Assembly (NCBI GenBank): GCA_018894105.1
Contig: CM032122.1
Location: 22,355,674 to 22,419,673 of the forward strand
Direction of reading: 5' to 3'
Source of the DNA: Jacaranda mimosifolia
Taxonomy: Eukaryota; Streptophyta; Magnoliopsida; Lamiales; Bignoniaceae
Length of the DNA: 64,000 nt
Shown here: positions 11,333 to 21,847 of the stretch, piece by piece
Layout of the letters: every line of letters starts with the position of its first letter
Numbering within the stretch: position 1 is the first letter of the stretch
Notes under the pieces: model-generated
The model's database searches: none
What the model was told of the DNA's origin: nothing
The model's input: only the letters and a program-made list of their open reading frames with translations
Translations under genes and position numbers: made by a program

Positions 11333-11344
11333 CCTATTTATAGG
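11333..11344 (-). promoter_or_regulatory. TATA box for the antisense ORF
   Basis: Read on the minus strand the sequence is CCTATAAATAGG, a canonical plant TATA box. It lies ~190 bp upstream of the antisense ATG and ~210 bp inside the retroelement from the LTR start at 11554, so the antisense unit appears to have its own promoter separate from the LTR. Transcription is inferred. Confidence 0.6.
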
Positions 11345-11540
11345 CCTCAGCACGCGGTAACCTAAATGACTACAATTATTACATAGTTGCCACTTGTGCT
11401 TCACGTGACCCAACGTAACTAACGCATTTAATGTACCAAACCATGGTCGATGCTTTGAGACTCTCGTTGAGCGTATTCAGTTTCTAGTTATTAGCTACTC
11501 TTCATTCCTTCTTGTCAATACTCTCGATTAGGACTCGGAC
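11345..11540. other. Region upstream of the antisense TATA box
   Basis: No coding capacity is recognised. A CACGTG G-box-like hexamer occurs at about 11401-11406, inside TTCACGTGACC, which might serve the minus-strand promoter. Confidence 0.35.
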
Positions 11541-11553
11541 ATGGGGGGACTCA
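11541..11553 (+). other. Polypurine tract candidate before the 3' LTR
   Basis: ATGGGGGGACTCA directly precedes the LTR start TGATATGGG. A G-run here is the expected plus-strand DNA primer of an LTR retrotransposon. Confidence 0.55.
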
Positions 11554-12360
11554 TGATATGGGATAGCCTAAGAGGCCTAGCCTAACAATACTAGACGGGG
11601 ACAGAAATATGGTGTAAGATGGCCCAATTACGTATAGGCCCAACCTGTCGACCAACATTCGACCCATGGGCTTTACCTATCGTAGTGAATACCAGAGTTC
11701 GCCCTCTTGACTAGGTTATGTTTGACCACCATCATAACATGCAATCCTTCATTTGACCAAGAAGATTTAGTTACGACAGTGTTACATCTTGTCGACCAAA
11801 ATTCGAAGAGATATCTTTCAGAAGTATTCATCCTGATCGAGGAGGTCGAACCAAGGCGACAACCTCTCAGCCACATTAAATGATCTATCAGGCGGCGTGC
11901 CTCCACATTAATGGCGCATACCACTACCGTACCACCTTTTCAGCCATGCCATGCTAGTGCGCACCTCCCATGTACAACCTTGTCATAGGTAGCTGGAGCT
12001 AGCACCACCTAGAATAGCACATGAGCTGGAGAAGACTTAAAAGTACCCCAGTAAGGACAAAAGCCCTTCCTACACAACAAGGGCATCATGGACTTATTGC
12101 CCATATTGAGAAGGCTATAATAGCCCATTGCCAGCCTTCAGCAAGTTATGCACATTATCATCCGAAGCCCTCACTCTGCTACTAGCTCTATCTTCTAGTC
12201 GATCTTACTGACTTTAACATCGAATTGCCTTAGCTAAGGGCCCCTCGGCTAGCCTGACGTTTGCTATTGGTTGCAGGACTCGACCCTATTATATCACAAA
12301 GTACTTCTCTCGACTTGCCACCTGGTCGACCATATTAGATTTCAGCCTAATACTCTCACA
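11554..12360 (+). repeat. 3' LTR of the Tat/Retand-like gypsy element
   Basis: The LTR begins TGATATGGGA after the polypurine tract. A U3-type TATA (GGCTATAATAGCCC, 12112-12125) is followed ~60-120 bp later by CATCGAATTGCCTTAGC and GGGCCCCTCGGCTAGCC. This resembles the R/U5 segment of Tat/Athila-class LTRs. The right boundary is uncertain: CTCTCACA at 12360, where pararetroviral sequence begins, or ATATCA at 12296, which would pair with the starting TGATAT. The 5' LTR is outside the window, so the two cannot be compared. Confidence 0.65.
12114..12121 (+). promoter_or_regulatory. TATA box in the 3' LTR
   Basis: TATAATAG lies within GGCTATAATAGCCC in the downstream half of the LTR, at the position expected for the U3 promoter on the plus strand. 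Confidence 0.5.
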
Positions 12361-12501
12361 AAATAGTTTTTACCACCATCAAGAAGGAAGAAAATATAAC
12401 ACCAGAATAAGACACTTATATTAATGCAATATCAAGAATCAATTATAAAAAATGGTGTGCAAAAATATCAATAAAAATACAAAACTATAAATTAGAAACT
12501 A

Positions 12502-13071
12502 TTGCCTTATGTTATGGACTCTGGATCTTATATGAACTATATTCAAGAAGGTTTAATACCAACAAAATTCTTTGAAAAAACTAAAGAAAAATCATTTGCG
12601 GCTAATTCTTCAAAATTACAGATAAATTACATATTATCAAATGCCTATGTTTGTAATGACAATTTATGCTTCAAAACCAGTTTTGTATTAATAAAAAATT
12701 CAAATACTCCCATCATATTAGGAAATCCTTTTTTTCAAATGTTATATCATATTATTGTTGATAGCCAAGGAATACATAGCCAAAACTTAGGACAAAAAAT
12801 ATTATTTAAATTTCAAATCCCTTTAGAAGAAAGAGATATCAAATTATTACAAGATAATTCAATAATAAAGAACAAAGAAAAACAAATTAATTTTTTAAAA
12901 GAAGAAATTACTTATAAAAAGATAGAAGAAAGTATTAATAAAGAAGAATTTCAACAAAGAATAAAAGAATTTCAACAAAAATTAGAAAAACAAATATGTT
13001 CAGAAGTAACAAATGCATTTTGGAATAAAAAGAAACATTTTGTTACATTGCCATATGAAGAAAATTTTTGA
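12502..13071 (+). pseudogene. Pararetroviral aspartic protease and start of reverse transcriptase
   Basis: The open stretch begins with a retropepsin-like active site (DSGS, preceded by hydrophobic residues, ~12511-12525). A flap/body region and ILGNPFF (~12715-12735), the usual second conserved protease block, follow. Residues ~100-170 are Lys/Glu/Gln-rich and probably coiled, forming the linker to RT. This would be the polyprotein-processing enzyme. Related sequence extends upstream to about 12361 in the same frame with stops (for example at 12491-12493), so the listed start is only the beginning of the open portion. Confidence 0.75.
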
Positions 13072-13602
13072 TGAAACCAAAATACTTACTAAAGCCAAGC
13101 TAATTCAAATGAACCAAGAATCATTAGAATACTGTAAAAAAATAAATAAATGAATTATTAAATAAAAAATTAATTAGACCCAGCAAATCTCCTTAGTCTT
13201 GCTCTGCCTTTTATGTACAAAAACAAGATTAGTTATAAATGATAAACCATTAAACAAAGCCTTAAAATGGATTAGATATCCTATTCCTAATAAACAAGAT
13301 CTAATTAAAAGAATCTCTGATGCAAAAGTCTTTTTCTAAATTTGATATGAAGTCAGGATTTTGACGAGTTCAAATAGGAGAAAAAGATACGTATAAAACT
13401 ATTTTCACTGTACCATTTGACCAATTTGAATCAAATGTAATGCCTTTTGGACTTAAGAACGCTTCCTCTGAATTCCAAAAAATTATGAATGATATATTTA
13501 ATCATTATGCAAATTTTACTATTGTCTATATAGATGATGTTTTAGTCTTTAGCAATTCTATTGACCAACATTGGTAACTTCTATACAAATTTAGTAAAAT
13601 TA
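13072..13602 (+). pseudogene. Pararetroviral reverse transcriptase remnant, N-terminal part
   Basis: After the protease linker the conserved RT blocks are read in several frames: PLNKALKWIRYPIPNKQDL (~13245-13300), a segment ending FGLKNAS (~13445-13470) and the active-site YIDD motif at 13527-13538 within IVYIDDVLVFS. Stops and at least two frame changes occur, for example around 13335-13350 and at 13577. The domain is interrupted at 13602 by a MITE and resumes at 14541. Confidence 0.85.
13600..13602. repeat. TTA target site duplication, left (MITE)
   Basis: TTA precedes the GGGCATG terminus; the same trinucleotide follows the right terminus at 14538-14540. Confidence 0.8.
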
Positions 13603-14537
13603 GGGCATGTTTACTTTGGGGGGAAAGTGAGGATGAAGCCAATAATCCCTTGCCATCCGTTGTTTACTTTTTGAGATGGAAGCCCTGTAGAACACCTTGA
13701 GCCCACACTGTTCCTGCACTATTCATGGACGTTGGAAGGATGAACAATCCTATATTTTTGGTGTGACAAAAAAATGCCACAAGTTAAGGTAGTTGGGATG
13801 AGAGGGTAATTACTTTTTTGTCCTCCTTTCTCATTCGAAGCCCCACATTTTCCCTTTCTTGTCGGACAGAGCCGGTGGGTGGTGGGCGGCGAGTAGCCAG
13901 CGGCCAACAGGGATAAGCAATGGCCAATGCAAATGGTGGTGCTGGAAAATAGGAGAAGGATGAGGAAGCAAAAAAGGATAACATAAAAAAAAGTGAGAAT
14001 GTGGAAGAAAAAGAAAAGGAGTGAAGAGCAGCAGGCTATAGCGTGACAAATGGTGAGCAGCGGACGGGCGGCGGGCAATGAGCAAAAAAACAGATGCTAG
14101 CAATGGATATAATGCGAGGAGCGATGGTAGTGGATGGAGGCACAGAAAATAGGTGGAGATGTTTGAACTCTTTTCATTTTTTTCTATTTTTTTTTATAAA
14201 AGAAATAAGAAGAAGAACGGACGATAGTGAATATGAACTTTTGGGATTCCATTTGAGGTAGTTGGATATTTATGTGGGAATGGAGAAATATTAATATATT
14301 TTTTATTAAATAGAATAATAAATAATTTTTTTTATTGAGGGTATTTTAGTCTTTTAACAATCATCCCACTATTATCATCCATCATAGTAAACAAGTCAAA
14401 ACATTATCCACTTTTATCATTCATATCATCCCATAAAGTAAATGTAAGATAAAAAAAATAAAATTATCTTAATCCCACTCTTCATTCCTCATTTCATCCC
14501 ATCACCCTACATCCCATATCACAAAGTAAACGAGGCC
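13603..14537. mobile_element. Harbinger/Tourist-type non-autonomous transposon, 935 bp
   Basis: The ends are GGGCATGTTTACTTTG and, inverted, GGCCTCGTTTACTTTG, a 16-bp imperfect TIR, flanked by TTA duplications. TTA targets and a GGGCNTGTTTNNTTTG terminus are typical of PIF/Harbinger and Tourist-like MITEs. The interior has a GC-richer block (~13840-13960) with overlapping minus-strand open frames up to 119 codons, but no transposase motifs, so it depends on a partner element. It interrupts the pararetroviral RT, and removing it restores continuity there. Confidence 0.87.
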
Positions 14538-14540
14538 TTA
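14538..14540. repeat. TTA target site duplication, right (MITE)
   Basis: TTA follows the GAGGCC terminus and matches the left copy at 13600-13602. Confidence 0.8.
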
Positions 14541-15262
14541 TTGAACAAAATGGATTAGTTGTATCAGCCAAAAAGATTAAACTTTTCCAAACTAATATTA
14601 GATTTTTAGGACATCAAATTGACAAAGGAACTATTACTCCTATACAAAGAACCTTAACTTTTGGAGAAAAATTTCCTGATGAAATCAAAGATAAAACTTA
14701 ATTATAAAGATTCTTAGAATCATTAAATTATGCTAGTGATTTCTTCCCAAACCTTACACAAATTTGCAAACCCTTATTTGATAGACTTAAGAAAAATGCT
14801 AAACCTTGGATTGAAAACCACAGCAAAATAGTTAAAGAAATTAAGAATAAGGTCAAAAAATTACCCTTTCTAAGTATATGTAGACACGAGTCCCCAAAAA
14901 TAGTGCAAACAGATGCTTATGAAAATAGGATATGGAGGAATTCTCATAGAAATTATTGATGGCAAAGAACATATTGTTAGGTGACACTCAGGAACCTAGA
15001 AGGAAGCACAACAAAATTACTCTACTATTAAAAAGGAAATTCTTTCTATAGTTTTATGTATAAAATTTCAAGATGATCTTTTAAATCTAAATTTTCTTTT
15101 AAGAATTGATTGCAAATCTGCCAAAGAAGTTCTTACAAAAGATGTAAAAAATATTGCTTCAAAACAAATTTTTGCCAGATGGCAAGCCATTTTATCTACT
15201 TTTTATTTTGATATTGAATATATTAAAGGTACAAAAAATTTCAATTCTTGATTTTCTTACAA
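14541..15262 (+). pseudogene. Pararetroviral RT C-terminus and RNase H remnant
   Basis: The frame resumes just after the MITE with the RT thumb region (FLGHQIDKGTITP, ~14605-14645). The connection follows, including RFLESLNYASDFFPNL (~14709). RNase H is marked by VQTDA (~14906-14920), with the first catalytic Asp, and continues in a shifted frame through a Lys/Ile-rich body to about 15260. Stops at ~14700 and near 14985, plus frame changes, break it. This domain would degrade RNA in RNA/DNA hybrids during reverse transcription. Confidence 0.8.
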
Positions 15263-15280
15263 AAGAATTCTTATAGGGCA

Positions 15281-16555
15281 ATGGCTGACAAATCCTCAAC
15301 TTCTAATCCAAACAAAAAACAAACAAAAGAATCTTATGCTTTAGCTAAAACACCATCACCAGCAAATCCTACCAATACACCAAGTCCTAGACCAAGTTTA
15401 GTTAATTTGAGCCAATTCTCCATAAATTCACCCTATTACAACAAATTTTCTCCTTCAGCCAATCCTATTTCTAAATACAACACCACAAACTTACAAGCAA
15501 AAGGTTCAAAATTCCGATTCACCAAAATCTACTACTTCTTGTTCATCTTTAGACAAAATAAATGATTATACGTTGACAGAATATTTTTGGTTTGATTGTT
15601 TTCAAGAACCAGAACGAATAAATAGTGAAATGAATCCAAGAAAAATTGCTGCAAAATTCTTCAGGAGGGAATACTTTTGTATCCCTAATGATCGAAAAAA
15701 AATGCAAAAATTTTGAGTTCATTTTAGTGGACTTTGAGTCCATTGAAATTACAGAAAATTTTGAAAAAGAAAATCCTAAGAAAATTGTTTTTGAAAAAAT
15801 TTAAATTTCGAAAATCATTACTCTAGCACAATTGGGTAATCCTTTTAAAACTAGAAAATTTTCGATGCAATATAATCCCCCAAATTATACTTATTGGGAT
15901 TATGACGATGCTTAGCAAAAAAATTTATTTTTCCAAAATGAACAATTTTCTTTATCTTGTTTTTTTTATTTTCGAAAATCTACACAAACTAATGTTCCTC
16001 TATGGTTTTTATCATGGTGGGAACACTTGGGTTCTAATCCAGTTATTTTTCCTCCGGAAGTTTTACAAAGTTATGATTATTTCAAGGCAAATGATGTGGT
16101 CCCTACACAAAAGACCAATACTTCATTGCTCTATCTATGTGACACAATTTCAATGTCAATGGATTCTTATGATAGAGCCATTTATTACAAAGTAAAATGA
16201 GATTCCTTGTCTAGAAAAAAGAACCAAGATTAAATGGTGGAAGAATACAAATCAAGATAATTGCAAAGTTCCAGCTATTCAGGCATGGTTGAAACAGCAC
16301 CCTGAATTCACAAAGAAATCAACAGGAACAAAGAGCTAAGCACAAGAACAATTTTTTATAACAAAACAATAGCTTCAAGTAGCCATTTCATAGGCTACTA
16401 CACCACAAGAAATGATGTCCTTGATGGCCAAGCTTCAAAAATGAATTAGCCAAGAAGAAAAATCTCTACCGAATGAAGGGACTTCTAGAATAACAAATGA
16501 AAAAGATGTGCCAATATTCAACCTTAAAGAAACAAAAGATGATTTCTTTGGGTAA
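15281..16555 (+). pseudogene. Second ORF of the pararetroviral copy, function unknown
   Basis: An ATG at 15281, about 20 bp after the RNase H end, opens a Ser/Pro/Asn-rich N-terminal region (~95 codons). The likely continuation is read in other frames: an aromatic-rich middle segment near 15870-16120 (YNPPNYTYWDYDDA, PLWFLSWWEHLG, LQSYDYFKANDVV) and a Lys/Glu/Gln-rich end finishing DDFFG at 16555. Stops and frame changes are frequent. Position after RNase H fits the second ORF described for florendoviruses, whose role is unknown; the link rests on order and general appearance. Confidence 0.55.
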
Positions 16556-16648
16556 TGATAAAACTGTAAAAAGACTTTGGACTCCAAAATGATATTTTGA
16601 AATTCAAAGAATTATTGAATCCTGTCAAAACAAAAGCAAAAGTGACAC

Positions 16649-16770
16649 AGCTAGAAAAGCAAAAGATTCATAAAGGACAATTATTTCAAAAGATAAAGAA
16701 AAAATGATATAGCTGGAAAAAGCAAATGATTCCCGAAGGACAATTATTGAAGAAAATAATGAAGAGATAG
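16649..16770 (+). repeat. Two-copy direct repeat, about 62 bp, upstream of TATA box
   Basis: Copies start with AGCTAGAAAAGCAAAAGATT (16649) and AGCTGGAAAAAGCAAATGATT-like sequence (16711). Each continues with AAGGACAATTATT and GAnGATA-type sequence. The pair lies ~50-170 bp upstream of the TATA box, where pararetroviral promoters often carry duplicated enhancer elements. Confidence 0.6.
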
Positions 16771-16813
16771 CAAATTCACAAATTGAAGTCCGAATTTGAA
16801 GTACGCAAAATCA

Positions 16814-16823
16814 TATATAAAAG
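16814..16823 (+). promoter_or_regulatory. TATA box of the pararetroviral promoter-like region
   Basis: TATATAAAAG lies after the second ORF and the 62-bp repeats, followed by a purine-rich leader (GAAGAGGAAGAGGGCAGAAG). This is the usual place of the genomic-RNA promoter in caulimovirids. Confidence 0.55.
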
Positions 16824-17140
16824 ACAAAAATCGAAGAGGAAGAGGGCAGAAGCAATTTCAGCATCAAGATTAATTTTAGTCTTAAGCTTTCATTAGCTCT
16901 ATCTTTCATCCTTTTAAACACTTTTTTTTACCAATTTCCATGTAAATCTTTCCCTTTTGTGGCAAAAATTTCCTTTGTATTAGATAAAGCCCAAATCTAC
17001 AGTCTCTTGTACAAATTCATCAATTCAAGTAAATTTTACAAGATTCTTGTACAAAGACTTTATATTACTGTTTATTTTGCAAATATTTTGCTTTATCCTT
17101 TAAATACTTCTTTATAATGAAGTTTGGATTATGTGCTTCC

Positions 17141-19514
17141 TGGGCATTAGGACAAAGTGGTATTTAAAAATTTCAACTATACCAATAATATATTTGTGTA
17201 CTCTATAAGAAATTTGCTTCAGATATTTGGGCATGGATTTTTTATATTGTGTTAACTATTGAAAAATATTAAGAAAAAAATTAGTTGAAAGCATTGATAA
17301 TACAAAAATGAAATTAATTAAGAGATCAAAAAAGGTTATGGGAAGTAATTTCTCATCTTTATAATATATTTTAAATTCAATTAAAATATTAATTATATTC
17401 TTGATATATTATTTTATCTAAATATATTTTTCATATTTAAAGTGCTTATCTAAAAATAATTAATTTAAAAAACTTTTGATAAGTTTAATACTTACATATC
17501 AACCAATAAAGAATTATTCATCTATCAAATTGTATACTCTTTCACTAAGAAAATAACAATTTAATATTCTACAAAATTAGGTGCATTATCCTTCTTATAC
17601 GAAAAGGATAATTGGTAAGTTATAAAGTTTTTTAAGTAAATCATGATATGTTAAAAAATAGTAACGGTTGCTTAGTTGTTCTTTTACTAGTGAATACTAA
17701 ATATAAATTATTGAAAAAATTGTATGTGCATTTAGAATTATAAGTTGTTGAGGAGATAATTTTTTAATTGAAATGTAAATAAAATTCAAGAATGTATATT
17801 TCAATTGAAAATAAAGTGATTATGTATTTGAAATACAAAAAGATTACATACATAAAAAAAAATTAGTTTGTTTATTTTATCATAACTTAAATTATCAACT
17901 ATTTTGTTTAGATAAATTTTATATTGTTCTTCGAATAAAAATGTATAGTTAAAGTGAAAATAAAAATATCTAACCTTTTTTTGGTGAAAAATTAACCTTA
18001 ATATTTTTTTAAATTAAATTATTCAACTTAAGCATACACTTAATATATTGTCTCAATGTGTCTGATTTATGTAATATTTTTCATCATGCTAGGACAGAAG
18101 CAATGACTTTTAATTGTTAAAGTTATCAAAATATGAGTTTTCAAAATACAAAATATATACACATATTATATAAAAGAGTATTTTATTTAGTAATGAATTT
18201 TAAATTTCTAATTACTTTTACGTAAGTTTTTGAAAATTAATTTACATATCCTTCATGTATCTATTGATAAAGAAATAAAATATTTTTTCATAAAAATATT
18301 ATAAATATAAATAATATTCAGATAATTGAAATATACATACCAAATATAATTAAGTAAATTTTACATAAAAAAGTAATACTTATAAGTAATTGAGTTCTTT
18401 TATGAAATTCATTCATTTAACAGAAAAATTGCATTAATTTCAATTACTTAGCAAAATCATATATTTCAAAACTCACACAATTTTATGTACAATATTGAAA
18501 TATGAAGCACACGCAAATAATCTTTTTTCAAGAAGATTCAAAAAAAAAAAATTGCAGTAAAAATTAGTAAAATACAAATTCAATAACTAAACACATTTTG
18601 AATTTTAAATTAAGCAATGATATAAAATATTAAACCCATGATTATGAATATTTTGAACTTTTATGATGAAATAATATCATTATAAATATTTGAAATTATC
18701 TCATTAGATGAAAATTAATGCTGCAAATTTAGATAAGCATATACAACATGAATTTAATTATAACAAATAAATTAATTACATCAAATAAAATCAAAAAATA
18801 AATTAAAAACCAACGAAAAAAATTTAATTTAATAAAAAAGTTGAAATTTTAAAAATTTATAATATGGTCAAAATTGCATACAATTAGGATCCTGCACTAT
18901 TGTGCTATATATAATAGTATATATATATATATGTGCATTTTATATAGTTGAAGTAGCCCAAAGATTAATTTAAATTTGTTTCATTTGAAGTTTTTACATG
19001 TTGGTTCAAGAAATCTAATTTTGTTGTATTTTAAATCTCAAGACTCAAGCAAGTTTAAGTACAATTTTACTTGACTCAATAAGTCAACAGTTAGCAATAT
19101 ACTTGATGGATTGCTTAAGGTGGGGATGTCATAATTTACGATGAGTGGGGATAATGATGATAACTTCGAGACCATTTCATCTAATTGCTCGACTGATAAT
19201 TATGGGTTGAATTCATTAAATTTTTATAAATTATTATTCTTTTATATAGATATGCATACGTACTTGAAATTATTCAAATATCAAACTACAATCTCATATA
19301 CATAAAACTGATACCACTCATCTAATTGATCAATGATCTAAAAACTATCATTCTTAAACTTTATTTTCTTAAGTCGAAAGAATTAATATCATATTAAACC
19401 TAGTTAATAGCTGGCATTGATTTTCTAATGAGTACCCTTATTTGTGTATTTACCATTACTGAAATTATGATTTTTTTTTACTAAACATTATTCCTAATTA
19501 TGATCTAGTTGTTA
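17141..19514. other. AT-rich intergenic sequence, no genes recognised
   Basis: Very AT-rich sequence with stops in all frames at short intervals and poly-A/T runs. A (TA) run occurs near 18916-18932. No TIR pairs, LTRs or RNA genes are recognised. Confidence 0.6.
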
Positions 19515-19522
19515 ATGTTTGC
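19515..19522. repeat. Target site duplication, left (hAT MITE)
   Basis: ATGTTTGC, repeated exactly at 20778-20785. Confidence 0.88.
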
Positions 19523-20777
19523 TAAGGGGTGGCAATTTGGGTTGGTCGGGTGGGTTCGGGTTGGATTGAAGTAAATGTATAACATTAATTTTCTCAATCC
19601 TAACCCAACTCGACCTGATGACAACCTAAAAATACTCAATCCTAACCCAACGTGAATCGTATCAAGTCAGGTTCGGGTCGACCTAATTTTTATGTGGTCA
19701 ACTCACCAACTCAAATCCACCCAATCCAACCTACCAATCTGATTTAAAATAATTGTTTCAAACATTTGTTTTAACTTTTAGAAATTTTTTGGCATTTTTA
19801 TTTTTTAATTTTATCTATTCTTAATTATTAATAAATTAAAATAGGAGTAAGGAATTCTTATTATAAATTCACGATAGCAGCTTTATAAAAAAAAATTTAA
19901 TTGAACCACATAATATATTTATTTTAGGACTTTTTATTCCTTTCATTTTGTAGTATCTATCATCATTATAAAAATATTGAAATTACAACGTAACTATTTT
20001 TAAAAAGAGCATACTTTCTCAAGTTTTATTCACCCACTCTCTTTAATTTTTGTGCATTTTGTATCAATCAACTTGTCTCTTTTAACGTCTTAAAGTGACA
20101 TTATTTCTCTACTTTATATTGATTCAATTAAACAGAAAATAAATCAATAAAAATATCATCAAGCAAATAAGTAAACAAGTATTTTAATTGAACACATAAT
20201 TTATCATAAAAACTTGCTTGAGTCTTTTGAATTTTTTATAACCTCTCAATAGAAAGAATTCATGTCTATTTATATATGTAAAATCTTGCATTGCATAAGG
20301 CCTAAGAAACATTTGTAGGACAATTCAGTAGTCAAAGCAGTATTTTGTCAACTCTTTACACAATAACTTTCATGTCCGCTTGGATACCAAAAAATAACCA
20401 TTAGAAACAGTATAAAATTATAATCATCCATCCTATATGTTTGCGAAAATAGATAAAACCGAAAAATACCAAAGTAGTAACTTTGATATTGCTAGAACTC
20501 AAAATTTTCAAGTTTTATTTTGTTATTTTATATTTTTACTCCTAAAATATTTAAATTTTATTTGTTTAATTCGAGTTGGTTTAGGTGGGTTCGGATTGTC
20601 ATGTGACCTAAAATCAAATTTTGGGTTGTTCATGTAACCTGAAATTCAACCCAACCTAATCCATTTTCTTGGGTTCTTATTCGTATCGACCTTATTGGAC
20701 CCAAACCCAAAATGAGTCGATCCAAACTTAATTTTTTTGTATCGAGTTATTGTGTCATGTTGGAAATTTCCACCCCT
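19523..20777. mobile_element. Non-autonomous hAT element, 1255 bp
   Basis: It starts TAAGGGGTGGCAATTT and ends AAATTTCCACCCCT, flanked by a perfect 8-bp duplication ATGTTTGC. Subterminal regions of ~200 bp carry repeated GGGTTGG, GGGTTCGG, CAATCCTAACCCAAC and CAACCCAACCTAATCC motifs in both orientations. The interior (~19750-20550) is AT-rich; a 66-codon plus-strand open frame there (20437-20637) shows no transposase features. The termini resemble but are not identical to those of the 3989-10283 element, so it belongs to another hAT family. Confidence 0.88.
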
Positions 20778-20785
20778 ATGTTTGC
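20778..20785. repeat. Target site duplication, right (hAT MITE)
   Basis: ATGTTTGC, an exact copy of 19515-19522. Confidence 0.88.
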
Positions 20786-21847
20786 ATATCTAAAAATATT
20801 TCTATTTATTCTTACAGCTGTTTTTCTTACAAATACTAAGGGTACATAGGACACTACTCTCATGTATTGACTAAAACATTATCTAATGATGAGTGTTCCA
20901 ATAGTTAGCTGTTAACTTGCATAGAAAATAGGTTCATTATTGCAGTTTTCCTTTAAAAGTTAAAAATATAAAAGGCAAAAATATCTCTCTCTTCTTCCTC
21001 CTTATAAAAAATATATTTATGGTTATATGTATATACATAAACATATATAAACATAATCATAATGTTTATATATGTACAAAATATATATATATATAACATA
21101 CATATATACACCTACATATGGGGGAATGGGGAGAGGATTGGTCAATCTGGATTTAGCCAGATGTGTCTATTTAGGCAGCCAAACTATGGCTACTGTGATA
21201 GAGGCATTTTAGCTTATAATTTTTGCCATTTCTTGTCTATTGGCGACCTAGTTCCACCGAGAGATTAGGCAACCAACCCAAGTACCCTGTCTTGTACTTA
21301 TGTTCAAATTACACGACTTTTTTCAAGCAAAATAACAAAATAATAATATACATATACAGATAAATGTAAGATACACAACATGTTACGGGAAAATCAACCT
21401 AACCTTTTATTAATTCCAACAATCTCAATGCAAAGGAATTGCCAATACCTTCACACAAACGTTTGCTTTAAACTTTAATACTCTCTTTATGCAGATATGA
21501 GCTTTTTGGCTTAATATAAGTGTACAACAACTGCCTACAATGGACATCCCCAACTTTTAGGAGCAATCCTATCAAAGGCCAAAATGTGGTAGGCCTAAGC
21601 TAACAAGCTATCGGTTGTGTTGGCAATTTTCTGGAGTCCAAATTGCAATGCCATGTTTCTCAATGGTCAGACCTTAATTGTCGACTTTCTTTTCCAAGTC
21701 TATAACTGTCTGCCAACCACTTGCCTACTTATTTTTGTTAATCATCATCCAACATAACTACCAATTGTTGCCTCCGTGTGCGCTAAGCTATTTGCTAGGT
21801 CAAACCATTCATGCCCATTATGCCGGTCTGTTGCTTCACATGCCAAT
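20786..21847. other. Intergenic sequence with TA-rich simple repeats
   Basis: About 21010-21120 is dominated by TATA/TACATA simple sequence. The rest (to 21847) is of more balanced composition and continues beyond the chromovirus insertion at 26142. No gene is recognised. Confidence 0.5.

Larger units (their letters stand above)
12361..17140 (+). mobile_element. Endogenous caulimovirid (pararetrovirus) fragment, florendovirus-like
   Basis: A decayed plant pararetroviral copy with the order aspartic protease, reverse transcriptase, RNase H, second ORF, promoter-like region. Movement and coat protein domains expected before the protease are absent; the left edge abuts the gypsy LTR at 12360. 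The layout (polyprotein ending at RNase H, then a separate ORF of unknown function) and the Lys/Asn/Ile-rich coding style suggest a florendovirus or petuvirus-like group; the genus is inference. A 935-bp MITE (13603-14537) splits it. Many stops and frame changes show an old, non-functional integration. Confidence 0.75.

Noticed and set aside
11554..12296. Shorter LTR limits ending at ATATCA
   Set aside because: Not excluded, but the pararetroviral sequence seems to begin only at about 12361 and CTCTCACA there gives a normal CA end, so the longer version was preferred.
13719..14103. Three overlapping minus-strand frames in the MITE as a transposase or membrane protein
   Set aside because: They arise from a GC-rich block and pyrimidine runs. 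No DDE or Myb-like motif is present, and the hydrophobic stretch is low-complexity Phe/Leu.
15902..16195. 97-codon plus-strand frame as a membrane protein
   Set aside because: It is an alternative frame over the pararetroviral second ORF; the aromatic-rich segment in the other frame is the more likely coding one.
21062..21268. 68-codon plus-strand frame near the TA-rich region
   Set aside because: Its first half is translated TA/CA simple repeat; no supporting signal.
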